A DNA stretch of 52,229 nt from Mycobacterium sp. E796 (lineage in GTDB: Bacteria > Actinomycetota > Actinomycetes > Mycobacteriales > Mycobacteriaceae). The stretch spans positions 1-52,229 of the forward strand of contig NZ_LZKK01000095.1 of the NCBI RefSeq assembly GCF_001672815.1. The letters are read 5' to 3'. Shown here piece after piece: positions 1 through 7,875 of this stretch. Within the stretch, counting starts at the first letter, position 1. Every line of letters begins with the position of its first letter. The position numbers and the translations under genes are program-made. The notes under the pieces were generated by a model. The model did no database searches. It worked only from the letters and a program-made list of their open reading frames with translations, and had not been told where the DNA came from.

Positions 1-55
1 GGACCACCATGGGGCGTCCCATCCGGCCCACGCCGACGAAGCCGACTTTCATCGG
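1..55. repeat. Fold-back arm at left end (inverted copy of 480-534)
   Basis: These 55 bases are the exact reverse complement of 480-534, the start of the second dehydrogenase gene. The match ends at 55/56, where the reading frame of the first gene becomes plausible. This looks like an assembly or amplification fold-back rather than biology. Confidence 0.9.
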
Positions 56-486
56 AGGGCCGGCTGCTGGTGATGGTCGGCGGCGACGGCGACGTCGTCG
101 AGCGTTGCCGTCCGGTCTTCGAAACCTACGCCGACCCCGTCGTTCATCTGGGCGACCTCGGATCCGGGCAGACCACTAAACTACTGAACAACCTGCTGTT
201 CACCGCCAACCTGGGCACCGCGGCCGCCACCCTGTCGCTGGCCGACGAGCTGGGCGTGTCGCCGGATCGCCTCGTCGAAGTCGTCTCGCGCGGCAGCGCA
301 AACAGCTTCGCGCTCAACGCTCTTGGCGGCATCGGCGGCCTGGACCGGCTGGCCGGCCTGGCCGGGACGCTGCTGCAGAAGGACGTCCGGTTGGTCGTCG
401 AACTCGCCGAGCGGGCCGCGGCCCGCGGGGGCGCCGTGCTCGACGCGGCCGACGCCACCCTGACCCAGATGGGGCACCCCCGATGA
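56..486 (+). CDS. 3-hydroxyisobutyrate dehydrogenase-like protein, C-terminal part (5' truncated)
   Basis: The open frame enters at the fold-back junction and reads EGRLLVMVGGDGD, then GSGQTTKLLNNLL. This is the C-terminal all-alpha domain of the beta-hydroxyacid dehydrogenase family, with the catalytic Lys in GQTTKLLNN. The N-terminal Rossmann half is absent because true upstream sequence is replaced by the inverted repeat at 1-55. An internal GTG at 70 is probably not the real start. Its TGA overlaps the next ATG (ATGA), so the two dehydrogenases are translationally coupled paralogues. The family oxidises beta-hydroxy acids with NAD(P); the substrate here is unknown. Confidence 0.8.
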
Positions 487-534
487 AAGTCGGCTTCGTC
501 GGCGTGGGCCGGATGGGACGCCCCATGGTGGTCC
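480..534. repeat. Partner arm of the left-end inverted repeat
   Basis: Perfect inverted partner of 1-55 with a 424-base spacer. This copy lies in a sensible coding context (gene junction plus the start of the 483 gene), so it is the authentic copy. Confidence 0.9.
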
Positions 535-1283
535 GGCTCATCGACGCGGGCCACGACGTCCGGGCCCTGGCCCGGTCGGACGAACAGCGCCGCGATCTCG
601 CGTGGCTCGGTGCCCACGCGGTGGGCGACGTGGGTGAGCTCGGTCCGTGGGCCGACGTCGTGGTGGTCTGCGTGTTCACCGACGAACAAGTGCGGCAGGT
701 CTGCCTGGACGGCGCCCTGCTATCCACGATGCGGCCGGGTTCCACGTTGGTGGTGCATACCACCGCGAGCCCCAAGACGATCGAGGCCATCGCCGCCCGC
801 GCCGCCGATGTCGGCGTGGTCGACGCCCCGGTCAGCGGCGGCCCGCACGACATCGCCGCCGGCATGCTGACGCTCTTCGTCGGCGGCGCCGACGCCGCGG
901 TGAACCGGGTGCGAACCGTGCTGGGCTGCTACGGCGATCCGGTCCTGCACGTAGGGCCGATCGGCGCCGGGCAGAAGGTGAAACTGGTCAACAACGCGCT
1001 GTTCGCGGGCCATATCGGGCTGCTCGCGGAGGCCATCCGGTTGGGCGAAAGCCTGGGCGTCCCGGAATCGACGCTGCTGGAAGCACTCCCCCAGGGCAGC
1101 GCCGCCAGCCGGGTGCTGGACATCGTCGCCGCCCGGGGCTCCGTCGGCTCGTTCATCGAGGTAGCGGGCGAATTCGTGGCCAAAGACGTGGCGGTCGTAC
1201 GTGACGTCGCCGCGGGACTGGGCGGTGACCTGGGCGCGCTGGAGCAAGTGATCAAAGTCGGCGGGGTTGGCGGGAAGGTCTGA
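483..1283 (+). CDS. NAD(P)-dependent beta-hydroxyacid dehydrogenase (HIBADH family)
   Basis: This 266-aa protein is near the family length. The N-terminal Rossmann motif VGFVGVGRMGRPM is followed by the substrate-binding stretch DAPVSGGP and the catalytic-lysine segment GAGQKVKLVNNALF. Family members oxidise 3-hydroxyisobutyrate, tartronate semialdehyde or similar beta-hydroxy acids in the cytosol. The ATG overlaps the stop of the preceding paralogue. It precedes a P450-ferredoxin pair, so it may oxidise an alcohol made by the P450, but that is inference. Exact substrate unknown. Confidence 0.88.
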   Translation: MKVGFVGVGRMGRPMVVRLIDAGHDVRALARSDEQRRDLAWLGAHAVGDVGELGPWADVVVVCVFTDEQVRQVCLDGALLSTMRPGSTLVVHTTASPKTIEAIAARAADVGVVDAPVSGGPHDIAAGMLTLFVGGADAAVNRVRTVLGCYGDPVLHVGPIGAGQKVKLVNNALFAGHIGLLAEAIRLGESLGVPESTLLEALPQGSAASRVLDIVAARGSVGSFIEVAGEFVAKDVAVVRDVAAGLGGDLGALEQVIKVGGVGGKV

Positions 1284-1321
1284 CATGGTGGTGTTTTGGT
1301 CTTTTCGCTGCGTCACGAAAG

Positions 1322-1361
1322 CGCTACCGTTAGCGTTACAGTCAGGCAATCCGCTGTAACG
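1322..1361. promoter_or_regulatory. Nested inverted repeats upstream of P450 (putative operator)
   Basis: Two overlapping inverted repeats precede the P450: CGCTA-N4-TAGCG at 1322-1335 and CGTTACAG-N12-CTGTAACG at 1334-1361. They share base 1334-1335 and end 27 bases before the GTG start, a typical site for a repressor operator. The cognate regulator is not identified. Confidence 0.5.
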
Positions 1362-1388
1362 GTTCAGCCCGCCGATGAGGAGCATGCA

Positions 1389-2594
1389 GTGACCAAGCCG
1401 AAGGTCGTGTTCGATCCGTTCTCCGAGGAGTTCTTCAACAATCCGTTCGACATCTATCGACGGATGCGCGAAGACGCGCCGCTGTACTACGACGAGAAAG
1501 AGGACTTCTACGCGCTGACCCGGCACATCGACGTTGCGGCCGCGTTCAAGGACTTCGAGACGTATTCCTCGGCGCGCGGCTGCGACCTCGCGATGGTGCG
1601 GCGAGGGATCTCCCCCGAACAGAAGTCGATCATCTTCATGGACCCGCCTGAGCACCGCCACATGCGCAGCCTGCTCAACAAGGCGTTCACCCCGCGGGCC
1701 ATTCAATCGCAGGTCGAAACGATCATCGAGGTGATCGAGAAATACCTGGGCGCCGCAGACCCCGACAATTTCGATGTCGTGCAGGACTTCTCCGGGCCGT
1801 TCCCGGTGGAAGTCATCACCCGGATGGCCGGCGTTCCAGAGGAATACCGTCAACAGGTGCGCCACTGGATCGACACCAGCCTGCATCACGAACCCGGGCA
1901 GATCGATATCAGCGAAGCCGGGATGCAGGCGAACATCGATACCGCGATGTACTACTTCGGCCTGATCCAGGAGCGGCGCGCCGAACCGCAGGACGACATG
2001 ATCAGCCGGCTGATCGCGGCCGAAATCCCCGGCGAGGACGGTAACCCGCGCAAGCTCGACGACATCGAAATCACCGGCTTCGCCACCCTTTTGGGCGGCG
2101 CGGGCGCCGAGACCGTCACCAAGCTGCTCGGCAACGCGGCGGTGATCTTCGCTCATCACCCCGACCAGTGGCAGATGCTGCAGGACGACCGCAGCAAGAT
2201 TCCGGGCGCGGTGGAAGAGCTGTTGCGCTACGAGGGGCCGGTGCAATACAACGTGCGCTACACCCTCAAAGAGGCGCACGTCAGTGGCGGCGTGATCCCG
2301 GCGGGCAAGCCGGTGTTCCTCTGCGGTGCCGCCGCGAACCGCGATCCGGAGGCCTTCACCGACGCCGAGACGTTCGACATCGAGCGCGACCAGACCGAGG
2401 CGCAACACCTGGGTCTCGGATACGGGATCCACAGCTGCCTCGGCGCGGCGCTGGCGCGCCTTGAGAGCAGGCTCGCGCTGGAGCGGCTGCTGGACTTCAT
2501 GCCGCGCTACGAGGTGGACTGGGCCGGGTGCAAGCGGGTGAACATGCAGAACGTCGCCGGCTGGAAGAATGTACCCGTCAAGATACTTCGGTAA
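1389..2594 (+). CDS. Cytochrome P450
   Basis: Soluble bacterial P450 of 401 aa. The I-helix carries GGAGAETV near residue 236, the K-helix ExxR appears as EELLR, and the heme-ligand loop LGYGIHSCLG places the axial Cys at about residue 350. I chose GTG at 1389 because GAGGAG lies 6 bases upstream; the open frame extends further 5' but that part has no P450 similarity. It is followed 11 bases later by a ferredoxin that probably supplies electrons. CYP family not assigned; substrate unknown. Confidence 0.92.
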   Translation: MTKPKVVFDPFSEEFFNNPFDIYRRMREDAPLYYDEKEDFYALTRHIDVAAAFKDFETYSSARGCDLAMVRRGISPEQKSIIFMDPPEHRHMRSLLNKAFTPRAIQSQVETIIEVIEKYLGAADPDNFDVVQDFSGPFPVEVITRMAGVPEEYRQQVRHWIDTSLHHEPGQIDISEAGMQANIDTAMYYFGLIQERRAEPQDDMISRLIAAEIPGEDGNPRKLDDIEITGFATLLGGAGAETVTKLLGNAAVIFAHHPDQWQMLQDDRSKIPGAVEELLRYEGPVQYNVRYTLKEAHVSGGVIPAGKPVFLCGAAANRDPEAFTDAETFDIERDQTEAQHLGLGYGIHSCLGAALARLESRLALERLLDFMPRYEVDWAGCKRVNMQNVAGWKNVPVKILR

Positions 2595-2605
2595 GGGGAA
2601 TCGCG

Positions 2606-2806
2606 ATGACGAAGAAGATCGAGGTCGACTGGGGGCTTTGCGAAAGCAACGGCGTCTGCATGGGCATCAACCCCGAGATCTTCCACCTCGGCGACGACGA
2701 CATGCTGACCGTGCTGCAAGAGGAAGTCACCCCGGAGATCGAATCGGACGTGCGTGAGGCCGTCCGTCAATGCCCCCGGCAGGCGATCTCGATCGTGGAG
2801 GGCTAG
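2606..2806 (+). CDS. Small [3Fe-4S]-type ferredoxin, P450 partner
   Basis: Acidic 66-aa protein beginning MTKKIEVDWGLCESNGVC, with the CX5C cluster motif of P450-associated actinobacterial ferredoxins and a late CP (QCPRQAIS). The start is set by AAGGGGA upstream of ATG 2606. It lies directly after the P450 and should deliver electrons to it from a ferredoxin reductase encoded elsewhere. It ends convergently with the DUF1330 gene, overlapping by 4 bases. Confidence 0.9.
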   Translation: MTKKIEVDWGLCESNGVCMGINPEIFHLGDDDMLTVLQEEVTPEIESDVREAVRQCPRQAISIVEG

Positions 2807-3090
2807 CCGAATCCGGAAAGGATGACCGCGTTGCAGTCGGCCGCCGCTTGGCGTAGCCGCGCCGCCTTTTGGTAGGCCTCGGACTCGTACCACGCCCGGG
2901 CCGCGTCCACCGATTCGAATTCCAGCACGACGGTCTGGTGGCCATGCCAGGTGCCCTCGATGACCGTGGGTGCGGTGTCCACCGCCAGTATGTTGACCCC
3001 GCCCATCGCCGCTCCCGCGGCCCGGCCGTAGGCCTTCATGCCCTCGGGATCCTTGATGGCCTCGGTCAGAATGATGTAGCCCTTAGCCAT
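2803..3090 (-). CDS. DUF1330 family protein
   Basis: A 95-aa protein starting MAKGYIILTEAIKDPEGM, with the alpha-beta ferredoxin-like pattern of DUF1330 (KAYGRAAGAAM, VVLEFESVDAARAWYES, CNAVILSGFG). The biochemical role of the family is not established; it is often found in catabolic operons. The ATG abuts the TGA of the upstream ferredoxin, with GGGAGA inside that gene as the ribosome site, so it is the last gene of the P450-ferredoxin operon. Confidence 0.8.
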   Translation of the reverse strand: MAKGYIILTEAIKDPEGMKAYGRAAGAAMGGVNILAVDTAPTVIEGTWHGHQTVVLEFESVDAARAWYESEAYQKAARLRQAAADCNAVILSGFG

Positions 3091-3288
3091 TCAATCTCCC
3101 TGCGTCTCGCTGATCGCCTGCTCGGGGCAGCAGTCGATGGCCTCTCGGGTGGCGGCCTCGAATTCCGTTGGGACCTCGGATGTTATCGACTCCGCGTAAC
3201 CGTCGTCGGTTAGGTTGAACACGTCGGGGCACAACGTGACGCACACGCCGTGACCGCGACAGCGTTGGTCGTCGACCGAAACTTTCAT
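3091..3288 (-). CDS. Small ferredoxin, P450 partner
   Basis: A 65-aa protein with CRGHGVCVTLCPDVF near the N-terminus and DCCPEQAIS near the end, the pattern of P450-linked actinobacterial iron-sulfur ferredoxins. Its ATG overlaps the P450 stop (ATGA), so the two are translationally coupled. It probably donates electrons to the P450 at 3285-4565. The fourth Cys means the cluster type (3Fe or 4Fe) cannot be fixed by eye. Confidence 0.9.
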   Translation of the reverse strand: MKVSVDDQRCRGHGVCVTLCPDVFNLTDDGYAESITSEVPTEFEAATREAIDCCPEQAISETQGD

Positions 3289-4565
3289 GTGGGCGTGAAC
3301 TCCAGGTGCAGTTCGGTCAGGCCGCGCAGGATGTAGGTCGGAACATATTGGTAGCGGCGGTCATTCGCAGGGCCGTGCACGCTCTCGTCGATCCTGATGT
3401 CGGATGTCCGGTCGAGCAGTCGCTCGATCGCCACCCGGGTCTCGGCCCGCGCCAGCGGCGCGCCGGGGCAGCTGTGGATTCCCCGCCCGAACGAGATGTG
3501 CTGGCGGGCGTTTTTGCGGGCCGGATCGAATGTGGTCGGGTCCTCGAACCGGCGCGGATCGCGGTTGGCGGCCGCCTGCACGATCATCACGGTGGTGCCC
3601 GCCGGTAAATCGACGCCGCCGACGTTGACGGGCACCCGGTTCAGCCGGAAGTCTCCCTTGACCGGGCTTTCGTGGCGAAGCGACTCTTCGATGAAGTTGG
3701 GGATCAGGCTGCGGTCCCTGCGCAGCTGCGCCTGGATGTCGGGGCGCTCCCCGATTGTCTGAAGCGCGGCGCCGAGCAGCCGCACGGTGGTCTCCTGGCC
3801 CGCCGAAAAGACGTTGCTGGCGACACGGGCGACGTCTTCGACGTCGGGGATCGAGCCGTCGGGGAAGGTGGCGGTCGCGAGGCCGGTCAGCACGTCGTCG
3901 CGGGGCTCGCGACGGCGGTCGCGGACATAGTCTGAGAACAGGCCGTAGAGGAATTCCAGAGGGCTGTGCGCCAGCGACTCCTTGCCGGTGCCCCCGACGC
4001 CGCCACCAGCATGCTCGGCGATGCCCTTGACGAACTTGTCCCGGTCCTCCATCGGCACGCCCAGCAGGTCGGCGATCACCAGCAGCGTGAACGGGCCGGC
4101 GAAGCCCTTGATCCAGTCGCCGCGGCCGGGCGCCAGGAAATCGTCGAGCGCCTGGTCGGCGAGCGCCCACATGGCGTCCTCGTTCTCCTTGAGGCGCTTC
4201 GGGGTGATCAGCCGCATCAGCAGCGAGCGGTGGTTGGTGTGGGTCGGCGGATCCAGCGTGGGCAGCTGGTCGCTGAACGGCAGCTCGTCGCGGTGCTGCT
4301 CGATCAGCTCGGTGATGTCGCTGTCTCCCAACCCCTCGAGGCTGACCGGAAAACCGGGAAACGGTCCGGTCACCGAGATGCACGAGGACCACGTCGCGGC
4401 GTCGTTGAGCACCGCGCAGGCCTCGTCCCAACCGGTCACCATGGTGACGCCGTGGTGGGATTCCCGCGTCACTGGGCACTGCTGCCGCAACGCCTCGTAG
4501 TAGGGATACGGGTCCGCGATGAGCTCTTTGCCGCGGAAGAAATCCATCTTGGTGAAGTCGTTCAC
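3285..4565 (-). CDS. Cytochrome P450
   Basis: Complete P450 of 426 aa. Motifs are SAGQETTVRLLG (I-helix with the acid-alcohol pair), EESLRHESP (ExxR) and ISFGRGIHSCPG with the heme Cys at about residue 366. The GTG at 4565 has GGAGCG upstream; an in-frame ATG six codons later is the alternative. It heads a three-gene operon with a ferredoxin and a DUF1330 protein. A degenerate copy of the GAGAAY-N3-RTTCTC operator lies just upstream. Substrate unknown. Confidence 0.92.
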   Translation of the reverse strand: MNDFTKMDFFRGKELIADPYPYYEALRQQCPVTRESHHGVTMVTGWDEACAVLNDAATWSSCISVTGPFPGFPVSLEGLGDSDITELIEQHRDELPFSDQLPTLDPPTHTNHRSLLMRLITPKRLKENEDAMWALADQALDDFLAPGRGDWIKGFAGPFTLLVIADLLGVPMEDRDKFVKGIAEHAGGGVGGTGKESLAHSPLEFLYGLFSDYVRDRRREPRDDVLTGLATATFPDGSIPDVEDVARVASNVFSAGQETTVRLLGAALQTIGERPDIQAQLRRDRSLIPNFIEESLRHESPVKGDFRLNRVPVNVGGVDLPAGTTVMIVQAAANRDPRRFEDPTTFDPARKNARQHISFGRGIHSCPGAPLARAETRVAIERLLDRTSDIRIDESVHGPANDRRYQYVPTYILRGLTELHLEFTPT

Positions 4566-4593
4566 CGTGTCGCTCCGTTCGAATCTCAGCAGT

Positions 4594-4608
4594 GAGAATG
4601 AGCCTCTC
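4594..4608. promoter_or_regulatory. Degenerate GAGAAT-type operator before P450 operon
   Basis: GAGAATGAGCCTCTC keeps the left arm and the TCTC of the right arm of the motif seen at 10665, 17952, 18792 and 46801, but has CC for AT. It lies 29 bases upstream of the P450 GTG. It is a weak member by sequence, placed by position. Confidence 0.35.
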
Positions 4609-4641
4609 AGAGATGAGTATTACATTTCCACACGGTCCAGT

Positions 4642-4656
4642 CGTCGTCAAACGACG
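4642..4656. terminator. Short hairpin in intergenic region (possible weak terminator)
   Basis: CGTCGT-CAA-ACGACG is a perfect 6-bp stem with a 3-base loop, 24 bases beyond the stop of the gene at 4680. There is no T-run, so termination is only a possibility. Confidence 0.25.
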
Positions 4657-4679
4657 GCTGCCGAGTTTGGAAGCGGTGA

Positions 4680-5207
4680 CTAGCCGGCGGGAACCAGGTC
4701 GGCGGCCACCGAGGGCCACGCCAGCAGCCCGCTGCGGAAGGTTTCGAGGCCGCCGATCGGGCCGTGCGGCACGCCGTCGCCGTTCAACGCCGCCGCCAGG
4801 GCTTGGCCCTTGAAGATCTTCGCCGCCATGCTCAGCCGGTGCTGTACCAGGCCGACGCTGTCGTCCAGCTCGGCCGGCCAGCTCTCGCCCCACAGCGTCA
4901 CCTCGGTGACGCCGTGGTCGAGGGCTTGCAACACGCCCTGTCGCACGCGGGAGTCGCATCCGAACAGGTCGGCCGCGGCCGCCAGCGCCTGGGGGTGCGG
5001 CCGCGTGTCCACCGTGGCCAGGGCGTCCTCGAGGTCGAGCGTCCGGGCGCCAAGGATCTGCAGCGGCCGAACGTCGGGGCAGTCGGCCAGGTCGGTCAGC
5101 AGGACGGTGACGTCCCATCCCGCCATCGAGCGGTCGAAGAGCCAGCCGCCGGCGAACCTGACCACGTCGGCGACGCTGCTGGCGACAACGTCGAGCCGGT
5201 ACCTCAT
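4680..5207 (-). CDS. Conserved hypothetical protein, co-translated with TetR
   Basis: A 175-aa protein starting MRYRLDVVASSVADVVRFAG, with no signal peptide or membrane segment visible. It has alternating hydrophobic segments such as DVTVLLTDL and VTEVTLWGESWP. I recognise no domain. The ATG overlaps the TetR stop (ATGA), so both come from one message; the partner could be an effector-related or unrelated enzyme. The frame is open far upstream, but the ATG at the TetR stop and the alternative-frame identity of that region fix the start. Confidence 0.7.
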   Translation of the reverse strand: MRYRLDVVASSVADVVRFAGGWLFDRSMAGWDVTVLLTDLADCPDVRPLQILGARTLDLEDALATVDTRPHPQALAAAADLFGCDSRVRQGVLQALDHGVTEVTLWGESWPAELDDSVGLVQHRLSMAAKIFKGQALAAALNGDGVPHGPIGGLETFRSGLLAWPSVAADLVPAG

Positions 5208-5818
5208 GTCTGCTCGCTCGTCTTCGGCGGCGCGAAGTCCCGCGCCAGCGCCTCCGCGTATTCCTTGAAGGCGTCGGTCAGCGGTATCGAAGGGTCGAGC
5301 AACCATATTGTTTCCATTCCGTGGACGAAGGCGAGAATTTCGATTGCCTTGACGGCGGGGTCGATGTCGGTGCGATACCGGCCGTCCGCCTGGCCGAGCC
5401 GGATGAGCTCGGCGACGATGTCGATGGCCTGTCGCTGCCGGTCCAGCATGCGGTCGTGCAGCGGGGCGTCGGGGAGGATGTTTTCGACCAGCAGCACGGT
5501 GAACGTGCCCACCATCTCTGGCGCCCGGCTGAAGCGATCGGCGACCCGGGCGATCTCGGCGAGCAGATCCCCGGCGCGGTCGGCGTGGGTGGCGTCGTCC
5601 TGGTCGCGTGCGTCCAGCACGGCGTGCAGCAGCTGCTCCTTGGATTCGAAGTGGTGCAGCAGGCCCGCGGGGGTGACCCCGGCCTCGCCGGCGATCTGGG
5701 CGAGCGTGGTGTTGCGCCAGCCGTTGCGCATAAGCAGGCGTTGCGCCACGTCGAGGATCCGCTGCTTGCGGTCCTCGCCCTTGGCGAGAAGCGTGTCGTA
5801 TCGCCGCGCGACGGGCAC
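5204..5818 (-). CDS. TetR/AcrR family transcriptional regulator
   Basis: A 204-aa regulator. The N-terminal helix-turn-helix reads RILDVAQRLLMRNGW, then TLAQIAGEAGVTPAGLLHHF, typical of TetR. The C-terminal ligand domain is less conserved. GTG 5818 is chosen because AGAGGGAA lies just upstream. A 10-bp-arm palindrome at 5847-5872 sits 29 bases before the start, so autoregulation is likely. Genes upstream on the same strand encode thiolase, crotonase and acyl-CoA dehydrogenase, the probable regulated set; the ligand may be an acyl-CoA, by analogy with other beta-oxidation TetRs. Confidence 0.88.
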   Translation of the reverse strand: MPVARRYDTLLAKGEDRKQRILDVAQRLLMRNGWRNTTLAQIAGEAGVTPAGLLHHFESKEQLLHAVLDARDQDDATHADRAGDLLAEIARVADRFSRAPEMVGTFTVLLVENILPDAPLHDRMLDRQRQAIDIVAELIRLGQADGRYRTDIDPAVKAIEILAFVHGMETIWLLDPSIPLTDAFKEYAEALARDFAPPKTSEQT

Positions 5819-5846
5819 CGGGTTCCCTCTCGGCCAGCCGTTGTAA

Positions 5847-5872
5847 CAACCTACTGAACACACAGTAGGTTG
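5847..5872. promoter_or_regulatory. Perfect palindrome, putative TetR operator
   Basis: CAACCTACTG-N6-CAGTAGGTTG, two perfect 10-base arms, lies between the TetR start and the thiolase stop. Position and symmetry fit the autoregulatory operator of the 5204-5818 TetR. I saw no second copy in the window. Confidence 0.7.
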
Positions 5873-5921
5873 GTTGCCCGGCTGTGACAAGCGTCTCATC
5901 GGGGCCGTTTTTCGGCGGGTG

Positions 5922-7067
5922 TTACGAGACCAGCTCGACCAGGGTGGCGTTGGCCGTGCCGCCGCCCTCACACATCGTCTGCAGGCCGTATCGGATGCCG
6001 TTATCACGCATGTGGTGGGCCATCCGCGTCATCAGCACCGCGCCGGAGGCGCCCAGCGGGTGCCCCAGCGCGATGGCGCCACCCAGCGGATTCAGTCGAC
6101 TCGGGTCCGCTCCGGTTTCCGCGAGCCACGCCAGCGGGACCGGTGCGAACGCCTCGTTGACTTCGAAGACCCCCACGTCCGCCAGCGAGATGCCGGCCTT
6201 GGTCAGCACCTTCTCGGTCGCCGGGATGGGTCCGGTCAGCATGAGGACGGGATCGGCCCCCGTGACGGCGCCGGCCCGGTAGCGCAACAGCGGCGTCAAA
6301 CCCAGCTCGACCGCCATCTCCGCCGTGGTCACCAACAGCGCCGCCGCCCCGTCGGAGATCTGCGAGGAATTGCCCGCATGAATCACGCCGTCGTCGACGA
6401 ACGCGGGCTTGAGCCCGGCCAGTTTCTCGACGGTGGTGCCGCGGCGCACCCCCTCGTCGGCGACGACGGTTCCGTCATCGGTGAACACCGGAACGATCTG
6501 ATCGGTGAAGGCCCCGCTGTCCTGGGCCGCGGCCGCCCGCTCGTGCGACTGGGCCGAGTACTCGTCCAGCTGGCCGCGCGAAAATCCCCACTTCTTGGCG
6601 ATCATCTCCGCCGACAGGCCCTGGTTGAACGAGAAATCGTCATAGCGCTCAAGGACTTTCGGGCCGTACGGCATCCCCGACGCGCGGGCCGCGCCCAGCG
6701 GAACGCGGCTCATCACCTCCACGCCGCCGGCCACGACGACATCCTGCTGACCCGACATCACCGCCTGCACGGCGAAATCGAGCGCCTGCTGGCTCGAACC
6801 GCACGCCCGGTTGACCGTGGTGCCGGGGATGGTTTCCGGCCAGCCGGCGGCCAGGACCGAGTAGCGCCCGATGTTGCTGGACTGGTCGCCGACCTGGGAC
6901 ACGCATCCCCAGACCACGTCGTCGACGATCTCCGGTCCCACGCCGGCGCGGTCCAGCAACTCGTTGAGGACGACCGCGGACAGGTCCGCGGGATGCACGC
7001 CGGACAAACCCCCGTTGCGCTTTCCTACCGCCGTCCGTACTGCCTCGACGATGACCGTCTCACGCAT
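5922..7067 (-). CDS. Acetyl-CoA acyltransferase (thiolase, FadA type)
   Basis: A 381-aa degradative thiolase. The acyl-accepting Cys is in NRACGSSQQAL (about C89), followed by NEAFAPVP, GGAIALGHPLGASG (His about 336) and MCEGGGTAN (second Cys about 366), so the catalytic set is intact. It cleaves 3-ketoacyl-CoA with CoA. ATG 7067 has GGAG 6 bases upstream and overlaps the end of the crotonase gene by 8 bases. It is third in an acyl-CoA dehydrogenase, crotonase, thiolase operon that could carry out a beta-oxidation turn if a hydroxyacyl-CoA dehydrogenase is supplied from elsewhere. Confidence 0.93.
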   Translation of the reverse strand: MRETVIVEAVRTAVGKRNGGLSGVHPADLSAVVLNELLDRAGVGPEIVDDVVWGCVSQVGDQSSNIGRYSVLAAGWPETIPGTTVNRACGSSQQALDFAVQAVMSGQQDVVVAGGVEVMSRVPLGAARASGMPYGPKVLERYDDFSFNQGLSAEMIAKKWGFSRGQLDEYSAQSHERAAAAQDSGAFTDQIVPVFTDDGTVVADEGVRRGTTVEKLAGLKPAFVDDGVIHAGNSSQISDGAAALLVTTAEMAVELGLTPLLRYRAGAVTGADPVLMLTGPIPATEKVLTKAGISLADVGVFEVNEAFAPVPLAWLAETGADPSRLNPLGGAIALGHPLGASGAVLMTRMAHHMRDNGIRYGLQTMCEGGGTANATLVELVS

Positions 7068-7875
7068 CTTGTTCTCCATCAGTTTTCGATAACGCCCATC
7101 GACCAGTAAACGACGGCTCGCGTCGTTCGGCGAAGGCGGCATACGCGTCCGCTGCGTCCGCCGTCGCAAAGTTGCCGATCTGCGCGCGCGCCTCGTTGGC
7201 CAGCGCAGCGCGCATCGTGCAATCGGCGCCCTCGTTCAGCAGCGCCTTCGTTTGTGCGAGCGCGAACGGCGGACCGGACGCGAGCCGATCGGCGAGATCA
7301 CCGACGAAGGCGTCGATCTCGGTGGCGGACACCACCCAGGTCACCAGGTTGAGGGCCTGGGCTTCGGCTGCATCGATGGTCTCCGCGAGCAGCGCGAGAC
7401 GCTTAGCCTGCTGCAGCCCAACGAGTTTCGGCAGCAACCAGGAACCGCCCAGGTCGACGGAGAGGCCCCGCTTCGAAAAGATCTGGCAGAAGGTGGATTC
7501 CGGTGTCGCGACCACCAGATCGCAACCCAGCGCCAGATTCCATCCCGCCCCCACCGCGACGCCCGTCACCTTGGCGACGGTGGGAATCGGAAGCTCGTGC
7601 AAGGCCAGGGCCACGTCCGTCAGGCGCTGCAGCTTGTATTTCGGATGAACGTCATCGGGCACCGAGATGTCGGCGCCCGAGCAGAAGCTGCCGCCGGCAC
7701 CGGTGATGACCAGCGCACGCACGCCGCGGTCGCGCCCGGCCTCGTCGAGGGCGTCCCGCAACGCGATCCACAGCGCGGGATCGATCGCGTTCTTGCGCCG
7801 CGGACGATTGAGGATCAGGGTCCGCACGCGGCCGCGGTCGTCGACGAGCAGCGACGGATCGTCGGGCGTGGTCAA
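7060..7875 (-). CDS. Enoyl-CoA hydratase/isomerase family protein
   Basis: A 271-aa crotonase. Oxyanion-hole segments are GAGGSFCSGADIS and VTGVAVGAGWNLALGCDL. At the usual second catalytic Glu position the sequence has Asp (LSVDLGGSW, about D141), seen in isomerase-like crotonases as well as some hydratases, so the reaction is uncertain. The TTG start overlaps the upstream TGA (TTGA) with GAGGAG 4 bases before it. It sits between acyl-CoA dehydrogenase and thiolase genes. Confidence 0.9.
   Translation of the reverse strand: MTTPDDPSLLVDDRGRVRTLILNRPRRKNAIDPALWIALRDALDEAGRDRGVRALVITGAGGSFCSGADISVPDDVHPKYKLQRLTDVALALHELPIPTVAKVTGVAVGAGWNLALGCDLVVATPESTFCQIFSKRGLSVDLGGSWLLPKLVGLQQAKRLALLAETIDAAEAQALNLVTWVVSATEIDAFVGDLADRLASGPPFALAQTKALLNEGADCTMRAALANEARAQIGNFATADAADAYAAFAERREPSFTGRWALSKTDGEQDA

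Noticed and set aside
1..52. Minus-strand start of a dehydrogenase gene reading out of the left end
   Set aside because: It is the inverted duplicate of 483-534 and ends at the window edge; treated as artefact.
720..2432. Long open antisense frame across the P450 and dehydrogenase genes
   Set aside because: The product has no recognised motif and is an effect of high GC; the plus-strand P450 and dehydrogenase have clear family motifs in the same region.
4680..5861. 393-aa reading of the hypothetical protein including the TetR region
   Set aside because: The first part is an alternative frame of the TetR gene, which has a clear helix-turn-helix and its own ribosome site. The real start is ATG 5207.
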